Shown here: positions 43,815 through 52,008 of the stretch, piece after piece
Position numbering within the stretch: position 1 is the stretch's first letter
Layout of the letters: the number at the start of each line of letters is the position of its first letter
NCBI GenBank assembly: GCA_017454905.1
Contig: JAFTCB010000062.1
Coordinates: 1-64,000, forward strand
Length of the DNA stretch: 64,000 nt
Source of the DNA: Bacteroidales bacterium
Lineage (GTDB): Bacteria > Bacteroidota > Bacteroidia > Bacteroidales > UBA932
Direction of reading: 5' to 3'
Made by a program: the position numbers and the translations under genes
The notes under the pieces: generated by a model
What the model saw: the letters and a program-made list of their open reading frames with translations, nothing else
Database searches by the model: none
Told to the model about the DNA's origin: nothing

Positions 43815-44342
43815 ATGGACAACATTGTACTTCAAGCGCTCCGCAACCGTAGGAGCATCCGGCGCTTCAAGCCGGAGCAGATCAGCGACGAAGAATTGCA
43901 AGCCGTGCTGGAAGCCGGCACCTGGGCACCGACGGCCAAAGGCCTGCAGGATCCCTGGATCGTCGCCGTACAACGCCCGGACCTCGTCGAACGGATCGAC
44001 CGGCTGAACGGGAAAATCTGGGGACATGAGCACCCCTTCTACGGAGCACCTACCATCGTGCTCGTGTTTGGAACCGATCCGGACGAATGGCAGAATTCCC
44101 TGCAGGACGGAAGCCTGGTATTGGGCAATATGATGCTCGCCGCACATGCTATCGGACTGGGTTCCTGCTGGATCAACCGCGAACGGGAAATGTTTGCGAC
44201 GCCCGAAGGAAAAGAACTGATGGCGGAACTGGGCGTCGACGTAAAACTGGCCGGAATCGGAGCCCTGGCTCTCGGATACCCGGCATCCTTCCCTCCGTCA
44301 GTCAAACCCAGGAAAGAGAACTACTTCAAAGTAGTCAAATAG
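43815..44342 (+). CDS. nitroreductase family flavoprotein
   Basis: A 175-residue FMN-dependent oxidoreductase. The family N terminus LRNRRSIRRFKPEQI (phosphate-binding arginines), the APTAKGLQDPWIVAV segment and the C-terminal GYPASFPPSVKPRKE are typical. It probably uses NAD(P)H to reduce nitro or quinone compounds. The start at 43815 follows the -7 box closely. Its 3' end overlaps the convergent regulator gene by 22 bp. Confidence 0.88.
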   Translation: MDNIVLQALRNRRSIRRFKPEQISDEELQAVLEAGTWAPTAKGLQDPWIVAVQRPDLVERIDRLNGKIWGHEHPFYGAPTIVLVFGTDPDEWQNSLQDGSLVLGNMMLAAHAIGLGSCWINREREMFATPEGKELMAELGVDVKLAGIGALALGYPASFPPSVKPRKENYFKVVK

Positions 44343-46048
44343 ATTTTCGATGCAACGTACTCAGACGGGGACTGTCCGAAGAAATCCTTAAAAGCAGACG
44401 AGAAATAGGAACTCGAGGAGAATCCGGTTTTGGAAGCGATTTCCGAAACCGGAATTTCATTCTTGACCAGCAAAGAAGCCGCCAGCCGCATACGATATGC
44501 TTTCAATAGTAAGGAAGGCGAGATGCCCTGCGCAGCCTGCAATTTACGATTGACATGAACACGCGTCATGCCAAGTTGCTGAGCCATGTCCTCAACGGAG
44601 AGCTTGGAATCCGAATACGATTTCTTGATGATGTCATAAACCGACAAAACAAAGGTATCTTGCTCAGAATTCTCCAACCTATCAAGAAGTTGGAAGGCTT
44701 CATCTGGAGAAAGAGTCGAATTCGAGGATGCAGAATCAGCCTTAGACGCCGCAGAGCGACGCGAACGAGGACGAACTGGAGGCGTATCGATAGAAGAATC
44801 GGTCGAAGAAAGCGGGTGATCTGATAAAGGATCTGCCGGCTGGTGATCAGGCAGCACAGCAACAGACTTACCATTGTCTTTAGGATTTGAAACCTCAGGT
44901 TCCGGTTTCGAAACATATCGTCGCCCCAGAAAGTAGCAAAGCGGGAGAAGAGGCAGCACAACCAAGATCAGCCAGCCGGGAAAACCACCGGTCCGGGAAG
45001 GCTTCTCGGCCTCCGGAAGCGGCCAGGGTTCCATAGAGAAAGAACCATCCAGCGAAATAGCGGCAACGCCACGGACTCCGCCCGCATAAAGGACACGATG
45101 ATCCGCTATGATACTGGAAGGGAGGAAAGTCTCTTCACAGAACAGAACTTCCGAATTTGAAACATTTGATTTCGAAACGTCCAAACAGCAGATGCCGCGC
45201 CCTGAAGCAATCCAGAGCCTGTTTCCAGCATCCGGGTATAAGGAAACAACGCGGGAAGATGGGAGAATTCCCTGCAGGTCCAGGAAATCCCATTTACGGT
45301 CAGAAAAACGGAAAATACCCTTGTCAGAGCCGGCCCACAAAGTCCCGGACGAAGAGAGTACAAAAGTGTTCAGAATCTCCGGCAGGGGCGGCAGCGTCGT
45401 GCATTTCCCATCAGAAAACGCAAGAACACGATTTCTGGACGAATCCAGCGCATATAACGTCCCATCCGGTGCCACGGACAGGAAAGACACGGACACCTTG
45501 AAATCAGCCACGGAAACAGGCAAAGAACCATTATCCGCAAGATAGTACACGGCGCCGGATTCCAATAAGAAATATACGCCTGCGCCATCTGTTGCCTGGC
45601 AGAGGGAAACAACAGGTCCGGAAAGCCCGGAACAGGGCTTGAAGCCTTCCGTTGATGAATAACGGGTCACACGGCCGGATTCATCCAAAATATAGATAAC
45701 ACCGGATGAAGTAGCACTTAACCCCGTAATAGCGTCGGAAGGAAGGTGACCGCTCTGGGAGGTATAACGGATCCTACGGCCGTTCCGGCCGATACGGAGC
45801 AGGCCCTTGTCGGCCATCCCGATCCAAAAGGAATCGTCCACGGGACTACGGAGCAATGCTGTCGCAAATCCCAGGCTCTCCCCCGTAACAGCCTCGGGAT
45901 CCAAGGTCAGATATTCACCCGGATTTGAAGCGGCATTTTCAGCGGAGGCAGGGTGACAGATAGCAAGTGAGACCAGGAGCGCACAACACAAAAAGGCCCC
46001 TCCAGGGCCCCTCAGACAGCGAAATGTTTCAAATCCTAAATGTTTCAA
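44321..46048 (-). CDS. transmembrane one-component regulator: propeller sensor plus AraC-type HTH
   Basis: A 575-residue protein with a signal/TM segment (about 18-36), a periplasmic region of propeller-like repeats (about 50-340, with TLWAGSDKGIFRF and RLWIASGRGICCL repeats), one TM helix (about 357-375), a charged linker and an AraC-type HTH at the C terminus (about 478-565, LSVEDMAQQLGMTRVHVNRKL...EIASKTGFSSSSYFS). It looks like a hybrid two-component regulator without the histidine kinase and receiver. The start is TTG, overlapping the upstream OmpA-like stop (TTGA), because no Met occurs before residue 78. Base use is more AT-rich than its neighbours. Confidence 0.82.
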   Translation of the reverse strand: MKHLGFETFRCLRGPGGAFLCCALLVSLAICHPASAENAASNPGEYLTLDPEAVTGESLGFATALLRSPVDDSFWIGMADKGLLRIGRNGRRIRYTSQSGHLPSDAITGLSATSSGVIYILDESGRVTRYSSTEGFKPCSGLSGPVVSLCQATDGAGVYFLLESGAVYYLADNGSLPVSVADFKVSVSFLSVAPDGTLYALDSSRNRVLAFSDGKCTTLPPLPEILNTFVLSSSGTLWAGSDKGIFRFSDRKWDFLDLQGILPSSRVVSLYPDAGNRLWIASGRGICCLDVSKSNVSNSEVLFCEETFLPSSIIADHRVLYAGGVRGVAAISLDGSFSMEPWPLPEAEKPSRTGGFPGWLILVVLPLLPLCYFLGRRYVSKPEPEVSNPKDNGKSVAVLPDHQPADPLSDHPLSSTDSSIDTPPVRPRSRRSAASKADSASSNSTLSPDEAFQLLDRLENSEQDTFVLSVYDIIKKSYSDSKLSVEDMAQQLGMTRVHVNRKLQAAQGISPSLLLKAYRMRLAASLLVKNEIPVSEIASKTGFSSSSYFSSAFKDFFGQSPSEYVASKIYLTTLK

Positions 46049-46053
46049 ATCCT
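46022..46053. repeat. 16-bp perfect tandem duplication
   Basis: AAATGTTTCAAATCCT occurs twice in a row (46022-46037 and 46038-46053). It spans the stop codon of the OmpA-like gene and the TTG start of the regulator. Related GTTTCAAATCCTAAA occurs inside the regulator gene near 44880 on the minus strand. Confidence 0.9.
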
Positions 46054-47379
46054 CAACCTGCTCAAGAAAGAACGCGACTGAGGAGCTGACTTTTCCGGAC
46101 GGGACTGGATCCCGGAAGTTAGGGAAGCTCCGGAAACAGAAGCCAGTTCAGGAGAACGGGACATGATTGCACTCGTGACAGGCTGCATATTAGGAAGCGG
46201 CTCAACATCGCGTACGACGCGGAGACCGGATCCCGGCACCCACTGAATCGTCTCGTCAGTAGAGAATCTGCGGACGGAGACACGACGGAGGCTAGTCATC
46301 TCATTGTCAATAAGATGCTGCCAGGTCCTGCCGCCATCCAACTTGCGAAGAGCATATTTCTTGGCCTCCTCGGACAAAGAACTGCCGAGGATGCGAAGGA
46401 CATCATCACGGTCCTTTCCTTGATAAGTATCACGGACGTTTTGGGCGAAGCCCTTCCAATCCTCGCCCATCGGCCGGATGGAAATCTGGCTCGCCGGAAC
46501 GCCGAGACGCTGCGAAAGCATTACCTTGAATACTTCCGCCCTCCGGCGTGACAGCGCCTGGTTGCCGGAAATCGTGCCTTCCGGCGAAGCGAAACTCTCG
46601 ACCAGCAGGGAATCGGCCCCCAGGTTCTGCACCATGGCAGATATATCATCCCAAGCCGCAGCATTGTTCAAGTAGGAAAGGTTCAGCGTCTTTCCGCTGC
46701 GGGCAAAGATCAGCGAATGTTCCACCTTGTGGACGACGGTCACATCGGCCGGTCCTCCCTGCGTCTGGTCCGTCCGCGGCGGCCGTTCGGTTTCAACGAC
46801 CTGCCCGGCTGGTTCGCCATCATAGACAATATGCAATTTGACCGTACGCAAATACGGGAAACTGTATTTGACAAGGTCATCCCAGGCTTCGCCCGTATAC
46901 AAATCATGAAGAAGCTCTTCCCGGTTGGACGCACCGCCCTGGACGATCTTCAGCGCTTCTTCCTTATAATCTTTCTTCGAGCGACGCAGATAGGAGACAA
47001 CACCGTCCCAATCTTCAGCGATTTCTTCCACATGCCAGACAGAGGCAGGCAAAGAAGGATAGCGGCTGGTGACATAATCGATCACGCCCTGCGCACGCTC
47101 ATGGGCATATTGCTTATTGAGATAGGTCGGACCGTTCGGAGATGAGGCCGCACGGAGTTCGATCCGGGTAATATGCTCTGCCTGGGGTCCGCTCAGGATG
47201 GCATCGAGTTTGGACAGATTGTCCGCGTTGGGACGGACAGCGCTTTCGATGACGGTTTTCCCCGAACGGTAACGGATGGAGACATCGTCTCCTTGATTCG
47301 TTGCAGCCGCCGCATCATATACGCCCGCCACAGAAAGTGCAGCGGAAATCAAGGCAGATATGAAGGTACGATGGCGCAT
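46045..47379 (-). CDS. exported protein with two OmpA-like domains
   Basis: A 444-residue protein with a signal peptide (MRHRTFISALISAALSVAGVYDAAAA). Two OmpA-like peptidoglycan-binding segments can be seen: about 35-180 (LSKLDAILSG, ITRIELRAASSPNG, NKQYAHERAQGV) and about 220-370 (LLVESFASPEGTISGNQALSRRRAEVF). The pair looks like a tandem duplication. Such proteins in Bacteroidota often accompany fimbrial or envelope loci, but no fimbrillin gene lies here. The regulator downstream overlaps its stop codon, so the two probably form one signalling unit. Confidence 0.78.
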   Translation of the reverse strand: MRHRTFISALISAALSVAGVYDAAAATNQGDDVSIRYRSGKTVIESAVRPNADNLSKLDAILSGPQAEHITRIELRAASSPNGPTYLNKQYAHERAQGVIDYVTSRYPSLPASVWHVEEIAEDWDGVVSYLRRSKKDYKEEALKIVQGGASNREELLHDLYTGEAWDDLVKYSFPYLRTVKLHIVYDGEPAGQVVETERPPRTDQTQGGPADVTVVHKVEHSLIFARSGKTLNLSYLNNAAAWDDISAMVQNLGADSLLVESFASPEGTISGNQALSRRRAEVFKVMLSQRLGVPASQISIRPMGEDWKGFAQNVRDTYQGKDRDDVLRILGSSLSEEAKKYALRKLDGGRTWQHLIDNEMTSLRRVSVRRFSTDETIQWVPGSGLRVVRDVEPLPNMQPVTSAIMSRSPELASVSGASLTSGIQSRPEKSAPQSRSFLSRLRI

Positions 47380-47395
47380 GAACCATTATTTCCCC

Positions 47396-47403
47396 CAAAT
47401 TTA
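47396..47403 (-). promoter_or_regulatory. -7 box (TAAATTTG) for the OmpA-like/regulator operon
   Basis: A perfect TAnnTTTG match on the minus strand, 16 nt before the start codon. Confidence 0.65.
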
Positions 47404-47483
47404 CGAATATTTTAGAAAAAACAACATCTTTCAGGTTTTAAATCCTGCCAAAAACAAAAAAAAGCAATATACATATATAACAT

Positions 47484-47520
47484 ATAAAAGGGACAGCCGG
47501 AATCCGGCCGTCCCTTTTAT
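47484..47520 (-). terminator. terminator of dnaK
   Basis: AAAAGGGAC and GTCCCTTTT pair, with an inner GCCGG/CCGGC stem and a single mismatch. It is symmetric and could act in both directions. Confidence 0.85.
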
Positions 47521-47535
47521 CGAAGTTCACGAGAT

Positions 47536-49440
47536 CTACTGCTCGTCAGGACCGTTGTTACCATAGTCCGGCTGAGGCCCCTGAGGTCCGGCCTGAGGAC
47601 CATCCTGCGGCCCCTGCGGGCCCTGGGGACCCTGCTGGGCAGCCTTGGCCATATCCTCGGAAGCGGCATGCCAGGCAGCTTCCAGGGCGGAGTTGGCACT
47701 GTCGATCGCATTGATATCCTTGGCATCCACCGCCTTCTTCAGGTCAGCGCAGGCGGATTCGATGGCAGAACGCTTGTCTGCAGGGATCTTGTCGCCGTAT
47801 TCCTTGAGGTTGCGCTGGGTCTGGAAGACCATCGCATCCGCATTGTTGAGTTTGTCGGCACGCTCCTTTTCGGCGCGGTCGGCCGCCTCGTTGGCCTTGG
47901 CTTCGTCACGCATGCGCTGGATCTCGGCATCGCTCAGGCCGCTGGAGGCCTCGATACGGATGTGCTGCTCCTTGCCGGTGGACTTATCCTTGGCGGAAAC
48001 GCTCAGGATACCGTTGGTATCAATATCGAAGGAAACTTCGATCTGCGGGATGCCGCGCGGTGCGGGTGCAATGCCGTCCAGGTGGAAGATGCCGATCTGC
48101 TTGTTGTCCTTGGCCATCGGGCGCTCGCCCTGCAGGACACGGATCTCGACGGAAGGCTGGTTGTCTGCAGCCGTGGAGAAGACCTGCTCCTTATGGACGG
48201 GGATGGTCGTATTGGACTCGATGAGTTTGGTCATCACGCCGCCGAGGGTCTCGATACCGAGGGACAGCGGAGTCACATCCAGCAGCAGGACATCCTTGAC
48301 ATCACCGGCAAGGACACCGCCCTGGATCGCGGCGCCGATGGCGACCACCTCGTCCGGGTTGACGCTCTTGTTCGGCTCCTTGCCGAAGAATTCCTTGACC
48401 AGCTCCTGCACCTTCGGGATACGGGTGGACCCGCCGACGAGCAGGACTTCGTCAATCTCGGAAGCACGCAGATGGGCATCCTCGAGGGCCTTGCGGCAGG
48501 GCTCGATGGAGCGGCGGAAGAGGTCGTCGCAAAGCGTCTCGAACTTGGCGCGGGTGAGGGTCTTCACAAGGTGCTTCGGCATTCCATCCACAGCCGTGAT
48601 GTACGGCAGGTTGATCTCGGCGCTGGTCGCGTTGGAAAGCTCGATCTTGGCCTTCTCGGCAGCCTCCTTGAGGCGCTGCAGGGACATCGGATCCTTCGTG
48701 AGGTCAATTCCGCCATTGTCGGTAGCGAAGTCGCGGGCCAGCCACTCGATAATGGCCTGGTCGAAGTCGTCGCCGCCCAGGTGGGTGTCGCCGTTGGTGG
48801 ACTTCACCTCGAACACACCGTCGCCCAGCTCCAGGATGGAGATATCGAAGGTGCCGCCGCCCAGGTCATAGACCGCGACCTTCATGTTCTTGTTCTTCTT
48901 GTCAAGGCCGTAAGCCAAAGCGGCTGCCGTCGGCTCGTTGATGATACGCTTGACATCGATACCGGCGATCTTGCCTGCCTCCTTGGTGGCCTGGCGCTGC
49001 GAGTCGGAGAAGTATGCCGGAACGGTGATGACCGCCTCCGTCACTTCCTGGCGGAGATAATCTTCCGCCGTCTTCTTCATCTTCTGGAGGATGATCGCGG
49101 AAATCTCCTGCGGAGAATACAGGCGGCCGTTGATGTCCACGCGCGGAGTATTGTTCTCGCCGCGGGCGACCTTGTACGGCACGCGGGCGATCTCACGGTT
49201 CACCTGGTCGTAGGACTCACCCATGAAACGCTTGATGGAGAAGATCGTATTGTGAGGATTGGTGATGGCCTGGCGCTTGGCAGGATTGCCCACCTTGCGC
49301 TCGCCATTCTCAGTGAAAGCTACGATAGACGGCGTCGTACGCGCGCCTTCGTCATTGATGATCACGGTCGGCTGATTGCCTTCCATCACAGACACGCACG
49401 AATTGGTGGTGCCGAGGTCGATTCCGATGATTTTTCCCAT
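47536..49440 (-). CDS. dnaK: chaperone DnaK with collagen-like tail
   Basis: A 634-residue Hsp70. The ATPase signatures [34 protein letters not shown] and [14 protein letters not shown] are complete, and the substrate domain ([17 protein letters not shown]) is normal. The C-terminal tail is unusual: after the lid come [20 protein letters not shown] repeats and the end is PDEQ, without the DVDFEEVK-like ending common in Bacteroidota DnaK. The gene lies 115 bp after the glutathione peroxidase gene and is preceded by a promoter core and operator-like repeat shared with lon. Confidence 0.97.
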   Translation of the reverse strand: MGKIIGIDLGTTNSCVSVMEGNQPTVIINDEGARTTPSIVAFTENGERKVGNPAKRQAITNPHNTIFSIKRFMGESYDQVNREIARVPYKVARGENNTPRVDINGRLYSPQEISAIILQKMKKTAEDYLRQEVTEAVITVPAYFSDSQRQATKEAGKIAGIDVKRIINEPTAAALAYGLDKKNKNMKVAVYDLGGGTFDISILELGDGVFEVKSTNGDTHLGGDDFDQAIIEWLARDFATDNGGIDLTKDPMSLQRLKEAAEKAKIELSNATSAEINLPYITAVDGMPKHLVKTLTRAKFETLCDDLFRRSIEPCRKALEDAHLRASEIDEVLLVGGSTRIPKVQELVKEFFGKEPNKSVNPDEVVAIGAAIQGGVLAGDVKDVLLLDVTPLSLGIETLGGVMTKLIESNTTIPVHKEQVFSTAADNQPSVEIRVLQGERPMAKDNKQIGIFHLDGIAPAPRGIPQIEVSFDIDTNGILSVSAKDKSTGKEQHIRIEASSGLSDAEIQRMRDEAKANEAADRAEKERADKLNNADAMVFQTQRNLKEYGDKIPADKRSAIESACADLKKAVDAKDINAIDSANSALEAAWHAASEDMAKAAQQGPQGPQGPQDGPQAGPQGPQPDYGNNGPDEQ

Positions 49441-49477
49441 AATATTCTGACTTTTAAAATTTCACTTGAACTTGTCT

Positions 49478-49497
49478 GCCTGCCACTTCCGGCAGGC
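49478..49497 (-). promoter_or_regulatory. hairpin in the dnaK leader
   Basis: GCCTGCC and GGCAGGC form a 7-bp stem with a 6-nt loop. No T run follows, so it may act in the dnaK mRNA leader or as a weak terminator of the glutathione peroxidase gene. Confidence 0.4.
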
Positions 49498-49502
49498 CGA
49501 TG

Positions 49503-49535
49503 GGATATCATCAAAACCTTTGCCACGCGTCCAAA
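49503..49535 (-). promoter_or_regulatory. candidate dnaK promoter core, shared with lon
   Basis: On the minus strand TTTGGACGCGTGGCA (49535-49521) and GATATCCCATC further down match the lon promoter blocks TTTGGACGTGGCA and TATATTCGCATC at almost the same spacing. No TAnnTTTG box is present. Confidence 0.5.
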
Positions 49536-49538
49536 CGC

Positions 49539-49551
49539 TGACAAATTGTCA
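49539..49551 (-). promoter_or_regulatory. candidate operator TGACAATTTGTCA of dnaK
   Basis: A perfect inverted repeat (6+1+6) about 98 bp upstream of the dnaK start, just upstream of the promoter core. It matches the lon leader site at 12 of 13 positions. Confidence 0.55.
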
Positions 49552-49555
49552 AATC

Positions 49556-50164
49556 CTACAACAATCCGGCGACGGCTTCAGCGACCTCAGACATGTCGGC
49601 AGTGGGTTCGAAACGGGCAACGACCCGGCCCTTGCGGTCCACCAGGAACTTCGTGAAATTCCACTTGATATCCGGCTTGGAGGCATAGTCGGGATCCTGC
49701 CGGGAAAGCATCTGGCCCATTATTTCGGCCGTGCGGCCTTCGCCGAAGCCCTCAAAGCCCTTCTGCTCCTTGAGCCAGACAAAGAGCGGATCCGCCGCGT
49801 CACCGTTGACATCGACCTTGTCGAATTGCGGAAATGTCACATTGTACTGACCGCTGCAGAATTCCCGGATCTCGGCGATGGTACCGGGCGCCTGGCCGCC
49901 AAACTGGTTACACGGGAAATCCAGGACGCAGAACCCCCTGGATGCATAACGCTCATAGAGCGACTCCAGCTCGGTGTACTGCGGGGTGAACCCGCACTTC
50001 GTAGCCGTGTTGACTACCAGCAGGACTTTCCCTTTATATTGTGACAAGGCGGCCGGCTGGCCGTCGGCACCCCGCACGGTAAAACCATAAATCGTCCCTT
50101 CGGACGCATCCTTGCAGCCCAGCGCCACCAGACCGGCAAGCAGAAAAGCAAAAATCTTTTTCAT
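49556..50164 (-). CDS. glutathione peroxidase-like lipoprotein
   Basis: A 202-residue protein of the glutathione peroxidase fold with a lipobox LVALGC (Cys17), so it is anchored in the periplasm or outer membrane. The catalytic Cys57 in TATKCGFTPQY replaces selenocysteine, and the FPCNQFGGQAPG and WNFTKFLVD motifs carry the Gln and Trp of the active site. Bacterial members usually take electrons from thioredoxin rather than glutathione. The start at 50164 gives the lipoprotein signal. It may be cotranscribed with dnaK. Confidence 0.9.
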   Translation of the reverse strand: MKKIFAFLLAGLVALGCKDASEGTIYGFTVRGADGQPAALSQYKGKVLLVVNTATKCGFTPQYTELESLYERYASRGFCVLDFPCNQFGGQAPGTIAEIREFCSGQYNVTFPQFDKVDVNGDAADPLFVWLKEQKGFEGFGEGRTAEIMGQMLSRQDPDYASKPDIKWNFTKFLVDRKGRVVARFEPTADMSEVAEAVAGLL

Positions 50165-50185
50165 CGTGATAACGGTTAATCCATG

Positions 50186-50193
50186 CAAAGATA
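50186..50193 (-). promoter_or_regulatory. -7 box (TATCTTTG) for the glutathione peroxidase gene
   Basis: A perfect TAnnTTTG match on the minus strand, 21 nt before the start codon. Confidence 0.65.
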
Positions 50194-50197
50194 GTAT

Positions 50198-50205
50198 TAT
50201 CTTTG
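50198..50205 (+). promoter_or_regulatory. -7 box (TATCTTTG) for the pseudouridine synthase gene
   Basis: A perfect TAnnTTTG match ending 4 nt before the ATG at 50210. Together with the divergent box only 4 bp away it forms a very compact double promoter; the plus-strand mRNA is probably leaderless. Confidence 0.7.
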
Positions 50206-50209
50206 TAAT

Positions 50210-50935
50210 ATGGAATACAGGCAGCTGACCCCAAAGGAATACAACGACCTGGCAGGTCGCATTTTATACGAAGACAACCACCTGCTGGTGGTCAACAAGC
50301 GCGCAGGCGAAATCACGCAGGGAGACAAGACCGGTGACGAACCGCTGACGGAGACCTACAAAGCCTTCATCGCCCAACGCGATGCCAAACCGGGCAAAGT
50401 CTTCCTCGGGCTCCCCCATCGCCTGGACCGTCCCGTCAGCGGTATCTGCCTGCTGGCCAAGACATCCAAGGCCCTGGAGCGGCTCACGGCAGCATTCCGC
50501 GACGGAGAGATCCACAAAACCTACTGGGCCCTCTGCTGCTCCCTTCCCGAGCCCCGGGAAGGTCATCTGGAAGGATGGCTGGCCCGCAACGAACAGCAGA
50601 ACAAATCCTACATCGTCGCCGACGGATCCGCCCCCAGGCCCGCCCGTTACCCCGAAGCCAAGATCGCACGCCTGAACTACCGCTACCTGCGCAGCACGGA
50701 CCGCTATCACCTGGTGGAGGTAGAACTGCTCACCGGCCGTCACCACCAGATCCGCTGTCAGCTCGCCCATCTGGGCTGCCCCATCAAGGGCGACCTCAAA
50801 TACGGCGCTCCCCGGTCCAATCCGGACGGAGGCATCAGCCTGCATGCCAGACGGATCCGCTTCACGCACCCGGTCAAAAAAGAGGAAATGGAGATCACGG
50901 CCGACGTGCCCTTCTCCTGGAAAGGCATCAACTGA
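50210..50935 (+). CDS. RluA-family pseudouridine synthase
   Basis: A 241-residue pseudouridine synthase without an S4 domain. The catalytic motif is HRLDRPVSGICLLAKTSKAL, and the C-terminal part has the family pattern VELLTGRHHQIRCQLAHLGCPIKGDLKYG. It modifies an rRNA or tRNA uridine whose position cannot be told. Its 3' end overlaps the convergent AraC gene by 8 bp. Confidence 0.88.
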   Translation: MEYRQLTPKEYNDLAGRILYEDNHLLVVNKRAGEITQGDKTGDEPLTETYKAFIAQRDAKPGKVFLGLPHRLDRPVSGICLLAKTSKALERLTAAFRDGEIHKTYWALCCSLPEPREGHLEGWLARNEQQNKSYIVADGSAPRPARYPEAKIARLNYRYLRSTDRYHLVEVELLTGRHHQIRCQLAHLGCPIKGDLKYGAPRSNPDGGISLHARRIRFTHPVKKEEMEITADVPFSWKGIN

Positions 50936-51914
50936 GCTGACGCTCCGCAATCAGCCGCTCCTTGAAGCTCGAGGGCGTCTCCCCCATGTTGAGCTTGAAA
51001 GCCATGTTGAAAGAGACGGTCGAATGGAAACCGGACATCATGGCGACGGCAGAAAGCCGGAGATGGGGATCCTTCCTGAGGAGATCAGCGCAGTACCGGA
51101 TCCGGTAATAGTTGACGAACTGGCTGAAATTCCGCCCGGACAGGATATTGATCGTCTTGGACAAGTAGGATTTGTTCGTAAAGACCGAAGATGCCATGTC
51201 AGAAAGGCTGAAATCGGCATCCAGGAACGGTCGCTTCTGCTCCATCAGTTTCGACACCCGCTCATACACCCGGGTCATCTTGGCAAGGTCTTCCGTCTTC
51301 TCGCCGGCCTGCGGCGGGACGGTACGCAGATTACCCTGGATCAGTTCCCGGATCTCCGACTCCTTGGAAGGACTGATCAAGCCCGTCCGTCCCGTACGCA
51401 CCCGTGCCCAGAGAAGTCCGTACAGCACCATGGATAACGACATGGAGAAACAGCGGGCCCACGCGGGCGAGCCGGCAGCCGGGAAGCAGGCAACCATCAG
51501 ATACAAGACGGCAGAATAATACATGCGCGCATGGTTCTCCACATTGTACCACACGGCAACATGCCGGAAAAGAAGCCGGAGCTGGGAATAGCGGGATGCC
51601 GCACGGACCGTACAGTACAGGAGATGCAGCAGCAGGACGCCGCACAGCCAGACCCGCGCCGGCAACGCAGCGACGATCCCGCCGGAACAGACGGCAGCCA
51701 TCCCCAGGGAGAACCAGAAGGACACCTTCCCCTGCTCTTCGGAGATCGGCAACAGCAGCAACACGGCCGATCCCGCCAGCGCACCGGCCGACAACGCGTC
51801 CGGCAAGACAGGCCAACCGGCGCGGAACGCCGCTGCCGGGAGCGGGAAAAGCAAGCAAAGGGCCGAGACCAGGCAGACCGCCCGGTAGAAGGAAAACGAG
51901 GCTTTGTTTTTCAT
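50928..51914 (-). CDS. multi-spanning membrane AraC-type regulator
   Basis: A 328-residue regulator whose first 170 residues form about six TM helices (RAVCLVSALCLLFPL, LSAGALAGSAVLLLLP, VSFWFSLGMAAVCSGGIVAAL and others), followed by a cytoplasmic AraC-type HTH domain (LSDMASSVFTNKSYLSKTINIL, then VAMMSGFHSTVSFNMAFK). It may sense a membrane or lipid signal and act on DNA from the membrane. The start at 51914 follows the -7 box at 51930-51937. The AraC assignment is secure, the ligand unknown. Confidence 0.83.
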   Translation of the reverse strand: MKNKASFSFYRAVCLVSALCLLFPLPAAAFRAGWPVLPDALSAGALAGSAVLLLLPISEEQGKVSFWFSLGMAAVCSGGIVAALPARVWLCGVLLLHLLYCTVRAASRYSQLRLLFRHVAVWYNVENHARMYYSAVLYLMVACFPAAGSPAWARCFSMSLSMVLYGLLWARVRTGRTGLISPSKESEIRELIQGNLRTVPPQAGEKTEDLAKMTRVYERVSKLMEQKRPFLDADFSLSDMASSVFTNKSYLSKTINILSGRNFSQFVNYYRIRYCADLLRKDPHLRLSAVAMMSGFHSTVSFNMAFKLNMGETPSSFKERLIAERQLS

Positions 51915-51929
51915 CCAGTCTTTTTTGGC

Positions 51930-51937
51930 CAAATATA
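51930..51937 (-). promoter_or_regulatory. -7 box (TATATTTG) for the membrane AraC gene
   Basis: A perfect TAnnTTTG match on the minus strand, 15 nt before the start codon, directly next to the T run of the YitT operon terminator. Confidence 0.65.
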
Positions 51938-51974
51938 AAAAAGAGCCCCCGCTCTGAAAAGGGTAGAGCGGGGG
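51937..51974 (-). terminator. terminator of the leuS-YitT operon
   Basis: CCCCCGCTCT (51946-51955) pairs with AGAGCGGGGG (51965-51974). On the minus strand a run of six T follows and touches the AraC promoter. Confidence 0.9.
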
Positions 51975-52008
51975 TAAGAAGTAAAAATATTTGATTTTGA
52001 TACAATTT

